A program made the position numbers and the translations under genes. The notes beneath the pieces are model-generated. The model saw only the letters and a program-made list of their open reading frames with translations. It made no database searches and had not been told where the DNA came from. A stretch of 40,814 bases of DNA from Gemmatimonadota bacterium (lineage in GTDB: Bacteria > Gemmatimonadota > Gemmatimonadetes > Gemmatimonadales > GWC2-71-9), in the NCBI GenBank assembly GCA_029262155.1, contig JAJCZW010000151.1, positions 1-40,814 on the forward strand. Reading direction: 5' to 3'. Numbering within the stretch: the first letter of the stretch is position 1; every line of letters starts with the position of its first letter. Shown here piece after piece: positions 10,836 to 20,921 of the stretch.

Positions 10836-12112
10836 GCGTGGAACGATCCCGTTTCCGTTGGCCCAATCGTCTCGAGATCGGTATTGCGCTCCGATACCTC
10901 CGCGGCCGACGCGCGACCCGGGGCGCCTCCCTGACAACGGCGATCGCGATCGGGGGAGTGACCGTTGGTGTCATGGCATTGATTGTCGTGCTCGGGGTGA
11001 TGAACGGGTTGCGCGATGACCTTCGCGATCGAATCCTCACTGCCAATCCCCATCTCCGCGTCCTCACCTACGGCACCTCCCTTCAAATGAACGACTGGCG
11101 ACAAGTACTCGACACCGTTCGGGCCGATCCGGATGTCGTCGCCGCTGCCCCGGAGGTGCTCACCCAGTCGGTCGTGCTCAACAGTGCCCGGTACGCTTCG
11201 GCGGTAGACATCATTGGCTTCGATCCCGATACCGGGAGTCGCGCCGCGTCACCCTTGGCACAGTACATCACCAAGGGCGATCTCCATTTTGAAACCACGC
11301 TCACCGATGTCGACGGGGGCATCATTCTCGGATATCGCCTCGCGAATCGCCTCTCGGTGTTTCCTGGAGATCCGGTGGAACTCATCGCGATTGCCTCGGG
11401 GGAGGTCAACCGGGCGCTGGGTCTAGCCATCCCCCGGCGCTGGCGGTTCGAGGTAACGGGGCTCTTCGATACCGGGATGTTCCAGTACGACGATGGCTTC
11501 GCCGTACTCCCCCTGAAGGCCGGCCAGCGACTGGCCGGGTTGGGCGATGCCGTAACAGGTGTACAGATTCAGTTAGCCGACCCCTGGACTGCTCCTGCCG
11601 TTGGCGTGCGGCTCGAAGAACGACTCGGATATCCCTATCGCACCCTCGACTGGCAGGCCCAAAACGCCACGTTGTTCAGTGCCCTCAAGCTTGAGAAACT
11701 GGCCATGGGTCTCATCATCCTCTTTATCATGGTGGTGGCCGCCTTCAACATCGTCGGCACCCTGACGATGATCGTTTCGGACAAAACTCGTGAGATCGGT
11801 ATTCTCCAAGCTATGGGGCTGCCGGCCGCATCGGTCGGGCGTGTGTTTGTCCTCCAAGGCGCGGTGATCGGATCGGTCGGGACGATGTTGGGGACCACCG
11901 CTGGGATCCTCGTGGGCTATATCCTCAACGCCTCCGGCATCATCCGAATTGACCCCGCCGTCTACTTCATTGACCGACTCCCGGTACATATCGAAGCGTT
12001 GGATGTGATCGTCGTCATCCTCACCAGCCTCGCGGTCGCTCTACTGGCGACGGTCCTCCCATCCCGTTCGGCCACCCGTATGACACCGGTGGAAGCGATC
12101 CGACACGAATGA
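10832..12112 (+). CDS. lolC: Lipoprotein-releasing ABC transporter permease, LolC/LolE family
   Basis: The 426-residue protein has the LolC/E layout. A first membrane segment lies at about 33-56 (GVTVGVMALIVVLGVMNG), a large periplasmic domain at about 60-280, and three C-terminal membrane segments from about 290. The ending PSRSATRMTPVEAIRHE is typical of FtsX-like permeases. With LolD it should extract mature lipoproteins from the inner membrane for delivery to the outer membrane. Only one permease gene is present, so it may act as a homodimer, as LolF does in many non-enteric diderms. It overlaps lysS and lolD by ATGA junctions. Confidence 0.9.
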   Translation: MSVERSRFRWPNRLEIGIALRYLRGRRATRGASLTTAIAIGGVTVGVMALIVVLGVMNGLRDDLRDRILTANPHLRVLTYGTSLQMNDWRQVLDTVRADPDVVAAAPEVLTQSVVLNSARYASAVDIIGFDPDTGSRAASPLAQYITKGDLHFETTLTDVDGGIILGYRLANRLSVFPGDPVELIAIASGEVNRALGLAIPRRWRFEVTGLFDTGMFQYDDGFAVLPLKAGQRLAGLGDAVTGVQIQLADPWTAPAVGVRLEERLGYPYRTLDWQAQNATLFSALKLEKLAMGLIILFIMVVAAFNIVGTLTMIVSDKTREIGILQAMGLPAASVGRVFVLQGAVIGSVGTMLGTTAGILVGYILNASGIIRIDPAVYFIDRLPVHIEALDVIVVILTSLAVALLATVLPSRSATRMTPVEAIRHE

Positions 12113-12810
12113 CCGTGCTCCTGGAAGCACACGGCATCGAGATGACCTACCGTGGAGGTGATGGCGGGATGCTTCAGGTCCTCTCCGGAGTGGAGTTGTC
12201 GATTCAGCCCGGCGAGTTCATCGCCATCGTCGGTGCCAGTGGCTCCGGCAAGAGTACGCTCCTCCATCTATTGGGCGCCCTGGATCGTCCGACGGCGGGG
12301 TCGATCCAATTGGAGGGAACAGTGTATGCGGACCTTGCGCCTGTAGCGTTGGCGGAACTGAGGAACCGGCGGATCGGTTTTGTCTTTCAGTTTCACCATC
12401 TCTTGCGGGAGTTCACGGCGCTGGAAAACGTCGCGCTCCCCCTTCGCATTGGCGGCTGGTCGACCTCTCATGCCATGCAGCGTGCGGCCGATCTCCTGGC
12501 CCAGGTCGGCCTCACTGATCGAGCCACCCATCGCCCACCCGCCCTCTCCGGTGGCGAGCAACAGCGGGTTGCCGTTGCCCGGGCCCTTGCGGTCTCCCCG
12601 GCATTAGTGCTTGCCGACGAGCCATCTGGAAACCTGGATCTCGCCAATAGCGTCCGGCTACATGACCTCCTGGGTTCGGTCGTTCGAGCGGCTGAGCGCG
12701 CCGTGGTGGTCGTAACCCATAGCCGAGCCTTGGCAGCGCGGGCCGATCGGGTGCTCGCGCTGAAGGACGGGGTCTTGGAGAACGCAGATCTCGGGGAGAT
12801 CGTCGTCTGA
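12109..12810 (+). CDS. lolD: Lipoprotein-releasing ABC transporter ATPase LolD
   Basis: The 233-residue ABC ATPase has Walker A GASGSGKST (42-50), signature LSGGEQQRVAVARAL (about 146-160) and Walker B LVLADEPSGNLD. The phrase FQFHHLLREFTALENVALPL is characteristic of the LolD/MacB/FtsE group, and adjacency to the LolC-type permease points to LolD. It powers lipoprotein release at the cytoplasmic face. The start overlaps the lolC stop (ATGA) and its TGA shares a base with the mcsA ATG. Confidence 0.92.
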   Translation: MTVLLEAHGIEMTYRGGDGGMLQVLSGVELSIQPGEFIAIVGASGSGKSTLLHLLGALDRPTAGSIQLEGTVYADLAPVALAELRNRRIGFVFQFHHLLREFTALENVALPLRIGGWSTSHAMQRAADLLAQVGLTDRATHRPPALSGGEQQRVAVARALAVSPALVLADEPSGNLDLANSVRLHDLLGSVVRAAERAVVVVTHSRALAARADRVLALKDGVLENADLGEIVV

Positions 12811-13280
12811 TGCAATGTATGCGCTGCAAGCAACGGGAGAGTGTGATCCAATTGCACCAGATCGTGAATGACGAGCAAGTCGTTGTTCACCTTTGTCAGC
12901 AATGTGCCCTCGACCAGGGCATTGAGGTCGAAACGACCTTCGACTCCAATCCCTTGAGCGGATTCCTCTCTTCCTTGGAACAGGTATCCCCAGAAACGGG
13001 AAAATGCCCCGGCTGCCTAGCCACCATCGATGACTATCGCATTACGAGTCGGTTGGGTTGCCCCAAGTGTTATACCACCTTTGCGGGGCCACTCCGCGAT
13101 CTTCTGCGGCGGGTCCATGGTGCGACGCGACACACTGGGAGCCGTCCCCCGGGGCGCGCGGGGGAGATGGACCGAACCTCCCAGCTAGCTGACCTTCGGG
13201 CCCAACTTGAAGTGGCGGTGGCCCAGGAGCAATTCGAACGTGCGGCGGAGCTTCGTGATCAGCTTCGAGACCTCGAATGA
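12810..13280 (+). CDS. mcsA: McsA-like zinc-finger/UVR protein, activator of arginine kinase McsB
   Basis: The 156-residue protein has four CxxC pairs (CMRC, CQQC, CPGC, CPKC) in the first ~90 residues, forming two zinc-binding modules. A C-terminal UVR motif follows (LEVAVAQEQFERAAELRDQL). This matches Bacillus McsA, which binds and stimulates the protein arginine kinase McsB and links it to ClpC. It sits directly before mcsB and clpC, the Bacillota order, but no ctsR repressor gene is present. The lolD TGA overlaps its ATG by one base, and its stop overlaps the mcsB start (ATGA). Confidence 0.9.
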   Translation: MQCMRCKQRESVIQLHQIVNDEQVVVHLCQQCALDQGIEVETTFDSNPLSGFLSSLEQVSPETGKCPGCLATIDDYRITSRLGCPKCYTTFAGPLRDLLRRVHGATRHTGSRPPGRAGEMDRTSQLADLRAQLEVAVAQEQFERAAELRDQLRDLE

Positions 13281-14395
13281 TTGACCTCTCCCTCATCCGC
13301 GATGGCGGAATCGGTTGGTTGGACGCGAGTGGTCCGGAGAGCACTATGGTGCTCTCGACCCGGGTCCGCGTGGCCCGGAATTTAGCGGATCACCCGTTCA
13401 CCGGGCGCAATACATCCGACGATCGGCTTCGCATCCTTGGGTCCGTGCTCCAGGCCGCTTCCGAGACTTCTACCCTCAACGAGGCCCTTCACTTCCGAAT
13501 GGACCGGCTCGACCCAATCGACCGGTTGGTGCTCTTTGAGCGGCATTTGGCGAGTCGTGAACTGAGCTGCCCTGAACCGGAGCGAACACCCCGTGTCGGG
13601 GCCGCTGTTCTCGCTCAGGATCACTACGGTGTGATGGTCAATGAGGAGGATCATCTTCGGGTTCAGGCGGTCTTTTCTGGCTTTGATCCTGCCGGGGCTC
13701 ACGCGGCCGTCGCAGCTCTCGACAGTGAATTGGGGCAACGACTTGCGTTCGCATTTCACCCCGAATTTGGTTACCTTACGGCCTGTCCAACGAACGTTGG
13801 GACCGGGCTCCGGGCATCGGTGTTGATCCACCTCCCGGGGCTCGTTTTGACAAAGGAGATCACCCGGGTTCTCCAGGGACTGAACCAGGTCGGGCTGACC
13901 TATCGCGGCTGGTATGGCGAAGGCAGTGAGGTGATCGGGAACTTCTTCCAGTTGTCCAACCAGACAACCTTGGGGCAGACGGAGGCGGAACTGCTCGATC
14001 ACCTGGGCAAGATCGTGCGCAAGGTGATGGGGTACGAGGAGGAGGCGAGGGCCGTCCTTCGCCGCGATGCTCCTCACGTGTTGGAGGACAAGGTCTGGCG
14101 CGCCTATGGCCTGTTGCGTTATGCGCGGGCGCTGTCCTTCGAAGAAGTGATGAACTTGCTCAGTGGTGTTCGACTCGGTGTGGGGATAGGTCTTATCTCG
14201 GACGTCGGTATGTATAGCCTCAACCGACTGCTGGTGTTTGCGCAGCCGGGGCATCTTGCCGCCGCGTCCGGGGTCGCGATGGAGGACCCCGGTTTGCCCT
14301 CTCGTCGAGCGGCCTTCGTCCGTCGGACGTTGGAACGGGAGGCGGACCGGACCGAACGTGCCCGGGGACCAGACCCCGAAGGGGGTGATGTATGA
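13277..14395 (+). CDS. mcsB: Protein arginine kinase McsB
   Basis: McsB is a phosphagen-kinase-fold enzyme that phosphorylates arginines on damaged proteins, marking them for ClpC-ClpP. The 372-residue length is normal. Conserved parts visible are ESTMVLSTRVRVARN near the N-terminus, the NEEDHLR loop, the active-site CPTNVGTGLRASV, and YGEGSEVIGNFFQ. The C-terminal regulatory motif RDxxRA of Bacillus McsB, which binds phosphoarginine, reads LPSRRA here; the key Arg-Asp is missing, so allosteric self-activation may differ. It is coupled by ATGA overlaps to mcsA and clpC. Confidence 0.95.
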   Translation: MIDLSLIRDGGIGWLDASGPESTMVLSTRVRVARNLADHPFTGRNTSDDRLRILGSVLQAASETSTLNEALHFRMDRLDPIDRLVLFERHLASRELSCPEPERTPRVGAAVLAQDHYGVMVNEEDHLRVQAVFSGFDPAGAHAAVAALDSELGQRLAFAFHPEFGYLTACPTNVGTGLRASVLIHLPGLVLTKEITRVLQGLNQVGLTYRGWYGEGSEVIGNFFQLSNQTTLGQTEAELLDHLGKIVRKVMGYEEEARAVLRRDAPHVLEDKVWRAYGLLRYARALSFEEVMNLLSGVRLGVGIGLISDVGMYSLNRLLVFAQPGHLAAASGVAMEDPGLPSRRAAFVRRTLEREADRTERARGPDPEGGDV

Positions 14396-16863
14396 ACGGC
14401 TACAATTTTACCGATCGCGTGCGCAAGGTCCTTCAGATGGCGCGGGAAGAGGCGGCGCGTCTCCACCATGAGTATGTGGGCACAGAGCACATCCTGCTGG
14501 GCCTCATTCGTGAAGGCGAGGGAGTGGCCGCCGCCGTCCTGACGAACCTGAGTGTCGACCTCGACGAGATCCAACAGAAGATTGAAGAGACGGTCAAGAA
14601 GGGGAAGGCCGCCCTCGCCCCCGGCCCGGAGTTGCCATACACCTCGCGAGCCAAGAAGGTGCTTGAACTGGCGATGACGGAGGCCCGGGAACTCAACCAC
14701 TCCTATGTCGGTACAGAGCATCTTCTCCTCGGACTCCTCCGCGAGGAGAAAGGGATCGCGGCCCAGGTTCTCTCTGATGCCGGGATCACGTTAGAGCAGT
14801 CGCGTGCCGAGACGTTGCGTCTGTTAGGGAGCGAGGTGCCCAACCCGGAGGCGGCAGGTGTAGCGCCTACTGGGGCGGCACCGAAGTCCGAGAAGAAATC
14901 CAAGACGCCGGCACTCGATCACTTTTGTCGAGACCTCACGCAGCTCGCAGCCGACGGTGCCCTGGACCCCACCATCGGACGCACAGAAGAGATCCAGCGG
15001 GTCATGGAAATCCTCTCTCGCCGCAAGAAGAACAACCCGGTCCTCATTGGGGAACCGGGTGTCGGGAAAACGGCGATCGTGGAAGGGTTGGCCCTGCTCA
15101 TCGCGAGCGGTCAGTGCCCGGATGCCCTCCGCGACCATCGGGTGTTGTCTCTTGACATGGCCGCCGTGATTGCGGGCACGAAGTATCGAGGGCAGTTCGA
15201 GGAACGGCTCAAAGCGGTCATGAACGAGATCGCTCAGAATACCCACATCATCCTTTTCATCGACGAGCTTCACACGCTCGTAGGGGCTGGGGCGGCCGAA
15301 GGGGCGATTGATGCGAGCAACATGCTCAAGCCAGCGCTGGCCCGGGGTGAGTTGCAGTGTGTCGGGGCCTCAACCCTCAACGAATACCGGAAGTACATCG
15401 AGAAGGACGGGGCTCTTGAGCGGCGGTTCCAGGCCGTTGTCGTCGATCCTCCTTCGATTGAGGAGACCATCGAGATCCTGAAGGGTCTCCGGAAAAAATA
15501 CGAAGACCATCACCGTATTGAGATACCGGACGCGAGTTTGACGCTCGCCGCGGAACTGTCGGATCGATACATCACCGATCGGTTTCTTCCCGATAAGGCG
15601 ATTGATGTGATTGATGAAGCTGGCGCACGAGCCCGTCTCGCCTCCCAGGTCCCCCCCGCCGAGGTCGGCGCGCTCAAGGCGGAGTTGGACCAGGTGAATA
15701 TCGAGAAGGAGAATGCGGTCCGAGATCAGAACTTTGAGCAGGCGGCCGCCCTCCGCGACAGCGAACGGGACCTGCAACATCGCATTCGTGAGGTGCAAGA
15801 GGCGTGGGAAAATGAACGGGCGACACTGAGGCCAGTGATTAGCGAGGAGGACATCTCATTCATCGTCTCCCGCTGGACCGGCGTGCCCCTCACCCGCCTC
15901 CAAGAGGAAGAGACGTCGCGCCTCCTGCATATGGAAGACGCGCTCCACGAGATCGTCGTCGGGCAAGATGAGGCGATTGCGGCCGTGTCCCGAGCAATCC
16001 GCAGAAGTCGCGCGGGACTCAAGGATCCCAACCGACCAATCGGTTCATTTGTCTTCTCCGGACCCACCGGAGTGGGGAAGACTGAGCTGGCCCGGGCCTT
16101 GGCCTCCTTTCTCTTCGCCGATGCCTCAGCGCTGGTACGGGTAGACATGTCGGAGTACATGGAAAAGTTTTCAGTCTCACGCCTGATTGGCGCCCCGCCC
16201 GGTTATGTCGGGTACGAAGATTCTGGCACCTTGACCAAAGCTATTCGGCGACGGCCCTACGCGGTGGTGTTGCTCGATGAAATTGAAAAGGCCCACCCGG
16301 ATGTGTTTAACATCCTGCTGCAGGTGCTCGACGAAGGGCGGCTCACCGACAATTACGGACGGGCAGTCGATTTCAAGAATACGGTCGTGATCATGACATC
16401 GAATGTGGGCGCCCGTGACCTCTTCCAAGGCAAGGCCATGGGATTCCATGATGCCGACAGCCGCCAGACGTTTGAGAAAATGGCAGAGACCGTCAAGGAG
16501 GAACTGGGGAAGACATTTAATCCCGAGTTTCTCAATCGACTGGATGATGTGATTGTTTTCCACCCGCTGGAGCGAGATCACATCGCACAGATTGTTCGGA
16601 TTCTGCTTCTCGAAATCCAAGGGCGCCTGGGCGATGAGATCACGCTGACGGATGCCGCGGTCGATTTCGTTGTGGACAAGGGGTACGATCCACAATTCGG
16701 TGCCCGGCCCTTGAAGCGATCCTTGCAACGGTACGTTGAGGATCCGCTGAGCGAACGCGTGCTCGCCGGAGATGTGGTGAAGGGAGAAGAAGTTGTGGTC
16801 GATGTCGATGCCGACGGGACAGCTTTGACGTTCCATGCGCCCTCGAGCAGCGGGACGGCCTGA
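14392..16863 (+). CDS. clpC: ATP-dependent Clp protease ATPase subunit ClpC
   Basis: This 823-residue Hsp100 unfoldase has a double-repeat N-domain (1-145), AAA-1 with Walker A GEPGVGKT (about 220-227), a middle domain with a UVR-like segment (about 425-465), and AAA-2 with Walker A GPTGVGKT (about 557-564). Both N-domain GTEH motifs are intact (Glu32 and Glu109), matching the phosphoarginine-binding glutamates of Bacillus ClpC. A KAMGF segment corresponds to the ClpP-docking loop, so it should work with ClpP, which is not in this window. It unfolds arginine-phosphorylated proteins tagged by the adjacent McsB. The ATG overlaps the mcsB stop; bamA starts 5 nt after its stop. Confidence 0.96.
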   Translation: MNGYNFTDRVRKVLQMAREEAARLHHEYVGTEHILLGLIREGEGVAAAVLTNLSVDLDEIQQKIEETVKKGKAALAPGPELPYTSRAKKVLELAMTEARELNHSYVGTEHLLLGLLREEKGIAAQVLSDAGITLEQSRAETLRLLGSEVPNPEAAGVAPTGAAPKSEKKSKTPALDHFCRDLTQLAADGALDPTIGRTEEIQRVMEILSRRKKNNPVLIGEPGVGKTAIVEGLALLIASGQCPDALRDHRVLSLDMAAVIAGTKYRGQFEERLKAVMNEIAQNTHIILFIDELHTLVGAGAAEGAIDASNMLKPALARGELQCVGASTLNEYRKYIEKDGALERRFQAVVVDPPSIEETIEILKGLRKKYEDHHRIEIPDASLTLAAELSDRYITDRFLPDKAIDVIDEAGARARLASQVPPAEVGALKAELDQVNIEKENAVRDQNFEQAAALRDSERDLQHRIREVQEAWENERATLRPVISEEDISFIVSRWTGVPLTRLQEEETSRLLHMEDALHEIVVGQDEAIAAVSRAIRRSRAGLKDPNRPIGSFVFSGPTGVGKTELARALASFLFADASALVRVDMSEYMEKFSVSRLIGAPPGYVGYEDSGTLTKAIRRRPYAVVLLDEIEKAHPDVFNILLQVLDEGRLTDNYGRAVDFKNTVVIMTSNVGARDLFQGKAMGFHDADSRQTFEKMAETVKEELGKTFNPEFLNRLDDVIVFHPLERDHIAQIVRILLLEIQGRLGDEITLTDAAVDFVVDKGYDPQFGARPLKRSLQRYVEDPLSERVLAGDVVKGEEVVVDVDADGTALTFHAPSSSGTA

Positions 16864-16868
16864 GCACT

Positions 16869-19292
16869 ATGGCGGTCGGTACGCAGGGCCCAGGAGGTAG
16901 GCTGCGAAGGCCTGTGTTGTCTTGGGGGGTCGCTCTCCTCCTGACCATCAGTGCCGGCACCGAAGTTCAGGCACAGACACCGACCGCACCTCGCCCCCAG
17001 GTCGATAGTCTTCTCGTGGAAGGGAATGTCCGGATACGCGCCAATCAGATCATCGCGACGTCAGGCATCCAACTCTTCCAACCAATCAACTTCCGCGGGA
17101 TACAGCGCGCCATTCAGGCCCTCTATCGATCCGGTCAATTCGACGATGTTCGCATCGAAGAGCGCGAATCGCCGACCCATCTCATTCTTGCGATTGTGGT
17201 GGTGGAGCGCCCATTGCTCCAGCGTTGGTTCGTACGAGGAGCCCAGAAGATCGAGGAGAGCCGCGTGCGCGGTCGCATCCGTCTTCTGGAGGGTCGGGCC
17301 GTCGATCGGACAGCGGTGGCCCAATCCGTCGCCGCCGTCGACTCGCTCTACCGCAAGCGGGGATACTATGCCGTCTCGGTTTCGGCGAACGAGATGCTGC
17401 AACCATCCGGTGCCGTCCAGATTGAGTTTGTGATATCGGAAGGAAGCCGCGTCGCGATCAGCCAGGTGGTCATCGACGGCAATGCAGCCTTCTCCGATGC
17501 GGAAGTCGTTCAGGGGATGCGGACTCGGCCCGAAGGGTTCTGGTGGTATCAGAAGGGTGAGTACAACGAAGATCGGCTGGAGGAGGATATTAGGGCGAAT
17601 TTGCCGTCCTGGTATGCCAATCACGGATATGTCGATTTTCGTGTTGTGTCGGATTCCCTCATTCCCGACACGACGGCAGGAAAGGCGATCCTCCATCTAA
17701 CGGTCGAGGAAGGCGACCCGTATCGGGTTGGAACCTTTGAGATCGTCGGTAATCGACGCTACTCCGCCACCGACCTCAAACGATTCTTTCCCTTCGGGAT
17801 TGAGGTGGAACCCGGTGACGGGCGGACCTTAGGCGACCCGTACGACAAGTCGGCCTGGGATGCTGGGACCGAACAGATGACATCCCTCTATAACAACACC
17901 GGCTATATCTACTCGCAGATCGCTGCCCAAGAATCGCGGCGGCGGGATAACGATGGAAACGCCTTTCTCGACCTCCGCTGGCGGATCGTGGAAGGCTCAC
18001 CCGCCACAATCAACAAGATTATCATCGTCGGGAATGACGTCACCCATGAACGGGTCATTCGCGAGGCGATCGTCATGGTTCCGGGGCAGGTGTTCAATCG
18101 CGATTTGATGATTCGCTCCTATGAAAATGTTTCCAATCTGACATTTTTTGAACAGCCACTACCGGTCCCTGACATCCAGCCGACTGCCAACGGAGTCGAT
18201 GTCGATGTGATCTTCCGCGTGCAAGAACGCCGCACGGGCAATTTCAATTTTGGGGCCTCCCTTGGGCAGGGAACCGGGATTGGCGGGTTCATTGGTTTAC
18301 AAGAGCCCAACCTGTTTGGTCGGGGGAAGCAGGGATCGGTCCAATGGTCGTTTGGTCGGAACATCAGTGATTTCAATCTGAGCTACACCGACCCTGCTAT
18401 CCGTGAAACTCGGATGTCCGGAACGATTACACTGTTCAATTCCCGACAGCGTTTCACGATCGGAGACCTCGGGCGCCAACGACAAGTCGGTGTGAATCTC
18501 CAATTGGGTTTTCCCCTCTTTGGATCCCGCTTTACGCGCGTCTTTGCCTCATATGGCATCCAGCAACGCAAGTTTGAAGGCAGCTCAACCGACCTGCTGA
18601 GCCAGTTTTCCTGCAACAACTGCACGCGGTCTACCCTCGGGTTTGGGCTTGCCCGTGACACCCGGATCGGTTTGCCGTTCCCGACCGCGGGGTCCAGCGT
18701 CAGGGTGAATACGGAGCTGAACGGGGGGATTATCGGCGGGACGGGACGATACCAGAAGGTCGATCTTGAGGGACGTTGGTACACGCCAATCGGTGTGGTG
18801 GGGGGCGACGGCTCCCTCGGCGCTGGGATCAGGCTGGTCCTTGGATTCACCGCCCGATCGGGATTCATCTTTGGAGACACCGGCCCGTTTATCACGGAGC
18901 GATACTCCCTCGGCGGAGTCCAATTCGGTACCCCGCTCAGGGGATACGAAGAATTCTCGATTACTCCGGATGGATTCGATCCACGTGCTGGATCTACCCA
19001 GGCGACGGCAAATGCCTTTGGCGGCGCGTTCGCAGCGTATACCTTGGAAGCCGGGGCTCGGGTGAGCCAATCGCTCTACGTCAATACGTTTTTTGATGCT
19101 GGGAACAACTACCATGGCGTGCGTGACTTCAATCCGACCCGCCTGTTCCGGAGTTACGGCATCGGGGCGGCAGTCGTTTCTCCCCTCGGACCACTGGGCC
19201 TCGATGTCGCCTACGGTATCGACAAGGTCGATGCCCAAGGTCGATCGACCCCAAGCTGGGTCGTCCATTTTCGACTTGGTAATTTTTTCTAA
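16869..19292 (+). CDS. bamA: Outer membrane protein assembly factor BamA
   Basis: The 807-residue precursor has a signal peptide (RLRRPVLSWGVALLLTISAG, likely cleaved after Ala35). About five POTRA domains follow (about 42-430), then a C-terminal 16-strand beta-barrel of the Omp85 type. The barrel has the conserved PLRGY motif of loop 6 and ends in Phe, the usual barrel signal. It folds and inserts outer-membrane proteins. The short distance after clpC suggests co-transcription. ompH follows and lpx genes after it, the standard bamA-skp-lpxD order of diderms. Confidence 0.95.
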   Translation: MAVGTQGPGGRLRRPVLSWGVALLLTISAGTEVQAQTPTAPRPQVDSLLVEGNVRIRANQIIATSGIQLFQPINFRGIQRAIQALYRSGQFDDVRIEERESPTHLILAIVVVERPLLQRWFVRGAQKIEESRVRGRIRLLEGRAVDRTAVAQSVAAVDSLYRKRGYYAVSVSANEMLQPSGAVQIEFVISEGSRVAISQVVIDGNAAFSDAEVVQGMRTRPEGFWWYQKGEYNEDRLEEDIRANLPSWYANHGYVDFRVVSDSLIPDTTAGKAILHLTVEEGDPYRVGTFEIVGNRRYSATDLKRFFPFGIEVEPGDGRTLGDPYDKSAWDAGTEQMTSLYNNTGYIYSQIAAQESRRRDNDGNAFLDLRWRIVEGSPATINKIIIVGNDVTHERVIREAIVMVPGQVFNRDLMIRSYENVSNLTFFEQPLPVPDIQPTANGVDVDVIFRVQERRTGNFNFGASLGQGTGIGGFIGLQEPNLFGRGKQGSVQWSFGRNISDFNLSYTDPAIRETRMSGTITLFNSRQRFTIGDLGRQRQVGVNLQLGFPLFGSRFTRVFASYGIQQRKFEGSSTDLLSQFSCNNCTRSTLGFGLARDTRIGLPFPTAGSSVRVNTELNGGIIGGTGRYQKVDLEGRWYTPIGVVGGDGSLGAGIRLVLGFTARSGFIFGDTGPFITERYSLGGVQFGTPLRGYEEFSITPDGFDPRAGSTQATANAFGGAFAAYTLEAGARVSQSLYVNTFFDAGNNYHGVRDFNPTRLFRSYGIGAAVVSPLGPLGLDVAYGIDKVDAQGRSTPSWVVHFRLGNFF

Positions 19293-19334
19293 TCTGATTA
19301 TCGGGGATTTCCCCCATCCTGTGGAGGTTTTTGC

Positions 19335-19877
19335 ATGAGTCGTTTGGTTCGGATCTTCTGGATCGGTGGGTTGGTGGGCTCCTTCGTGATCGCCACGCCC
19401 GTGGCTGCCCAGGGTCCCACTTCTCCGGTCAAAATCGGGTATGTCAATGCACGCCTCGTCCTGCAAGGCATGCCCGGTTATTCGCAAGCGGAATCGCTCT
19501 TCGTCGCCGAACGGGACGCAGCCCAGAATGAGCTGGATCGCCTGCGTGCAGGCTTCGATTCCTCGGTGACGGCATTCGAAGGTCAGCAGTCAATCCTCTC
19601 CCCCAGCAGTCGCGCTGCAAAGCGACAGGAGCTGGCGCAGCGACAGAAGGCATTGGAAGATCGTGCCCAGCAGTTGTCGGATCAGGTGAGCCGGAAGGAA
19701 CAAGAACTCCTGAATCCGATGCAGCAACGCTTGACGGCCGTCATCGACGGACTGCGAGCGGAAGGGAACTTTGCCATCATCTTCGATGTGGGATTGTTGG
19801 CTGGCGCTGTCATCTCTGCTGATCCGTCTCTCGACATTACACAACGTGTCGTCGAGCGATTGCGACAGAGTAATTAG
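19335..19877 (+). CDS. OmpH/Skp family periplasmic chaperone
   Basis: The 180-residue protein has a signal peptide (to about Ala25, PVAA-Q). KIGYVNARLVLQGMPGY is the typical OmpH first strand. A long coiled-coil of Gln, Arg, Lys and Glu-rich helices spans about 50-140, and a short C-terminal strand region follows. It should hold unfolded outer-membrane proteins on their way to BamA. The ATG is preceded by GGAGG at 19322-19326. The 42-nt gap to bamA holds only a 4-bp GGGG/CCCC hairpin. Confidence 0.9.
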   Translation: MSRLVRIFWIGGLVGSFVIATPVAAQGPTSPVKIGYVNARLVLQGMPGYSQAESLFVAERDAAQNELDRLRAGFDSSVTAFEGQQSILSPSSRAAKRQELAQRQKALEDRAQQLSDQVSRKEQELLNPMQQRLTAVIDGLRAEGNFAIIFDVGLLAGAVISADPSLDITQRVVERLRQSN

Positions 19878-19883
19878 GGGCTC

Positions 19884-20921
19884 GTGTCGCCACCTCGGAC
19901 GCTGTCCGCGCAGGCGGTCGCCGACCTTGTCGGGGGCCGCCTGTCTGGTAGGTGCCTCCACCCGCTGACAACGATTGCTCCGCTTGATCGGGCCGGCCCA
20001 GGTGCGATCTCCATGCTCACATCAAGGACCTATCTGACCGCCTTCGCCCACTCCCGGGCGAGCCTCGTCTTGGTGCGACCCGCTGATGCCTCCCTCGATC
20101 TCGGACCCCGTGCCCGGCTTATTGTCGATCAGCCACAGCAGGCCATGCGCTCCATCGTAGACTATTTCTTCCCCCCCCACAGGCCGCAATCGGGCATTCA
20201 CCCAACGGCGATGCTTGGGTCCGATATCCATCTGGGTGTCGACATCTCCATCGGGCCGGGTGTCGTACTGGAAGATGAGGTGCAGATTGGAGATCGTGTT
20301 GTTCTGGGCCCTCGCGTGGTGCTTGGGCGAGGTGTGTCCATTGGTGATGACGCTGATATTGGTGCTGGGTGTATCCTCCATGAAGGAACCGTCCTCGGGG
20401 CCCGTGTCCGGGTGAAAGCAGGAGCGGTCCTGGGAGGGGAGGGATTCGGATACCTTTGGAACGGTTCCACCTATGATCGGATCCGACACATTGGACGCTG
20501 CATTCTGGAGGACGACGTGGACGTGGGGTCGCATACCTGCATCGATCGCGGCAGCATTGCGGACACCGTCATCGGAACCGGGACCAAACTCGACAACCTC
20601 GTGCATATTGGACACAACGTGCGGGTCGGAGCCCATTGTTTGCTGATGGCTGGTGTTGGAATCGCGGGCAGTGCCATCATCGGAGACCGAGTGATTCTGG
20701 CTGGCCATGTCGGTGTGAGCGGTCACCTCACGGTGGGAAACGACGCCCGCATTGGGGCGGGTTCGAAGGTGTGGAGCTCGGTACCTGCCGGAGCGAGTTA
20801 TAGCGGGATGCCGGCAGGCAGTCACCAAGAACACCTTCGTGGCCGCGCCACGATCGGTCGCCTGACCCCGATGCTGCGCGACGTCGAATCGCTCGTCCGG
20901 AAACACAGAGGCAAGGAGTAA
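19884..20921 (+). CDS. lpxD: UDP-3-O-acylglucosamine N-acyltransferase LpxD
   Basis: LpxD adds the second acyl chain, at the 2-amino position, in lipid A synthesis. The 345-residue protein has an N-terminal uridine-binding domain (about 1-100) and then many hexapeptide repeats forming a left-handed beta-helix (about 105-300). HIGHNVRVG carries the expected catalytic His, and GGEGFGYLW is a family signature. The GTG start lies 6 nt after ompH and is preceded by AGGGG. The stop shares a base with the next ATG (TAATG). Confidence 0.93.
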   Translation: MSPPRTLSAQAVADLVGGRLSGRCLHPLTTIAPLDRAGPGAISMLTSRTYLTAFAHSRASLVLVRPADASLDLGPRARLIVDQPQQAMRSIVDYFFPPHRPQSGIHPTAMLGSDIHLGVDISIGPGVVLEDEVQIGDRVVLGPRVVLGRGVSIGDDADIGAGCILHEGTVLGARVRVKAGAVLGGEGFGYLWNGSTYDRIRHIGRCILEDDVDVGSHTCIDRGSIADTVIGTGTKLDNLVHIGHNVRVGAHCLLMAGVGIAGSAIIGDRVILAGHVGVSGHLTVGNDARIGAGSKVWSSVPAGASYSGMPAGSHQEHLRGRATIGRLTPMLRDVESLVRKHRGKE

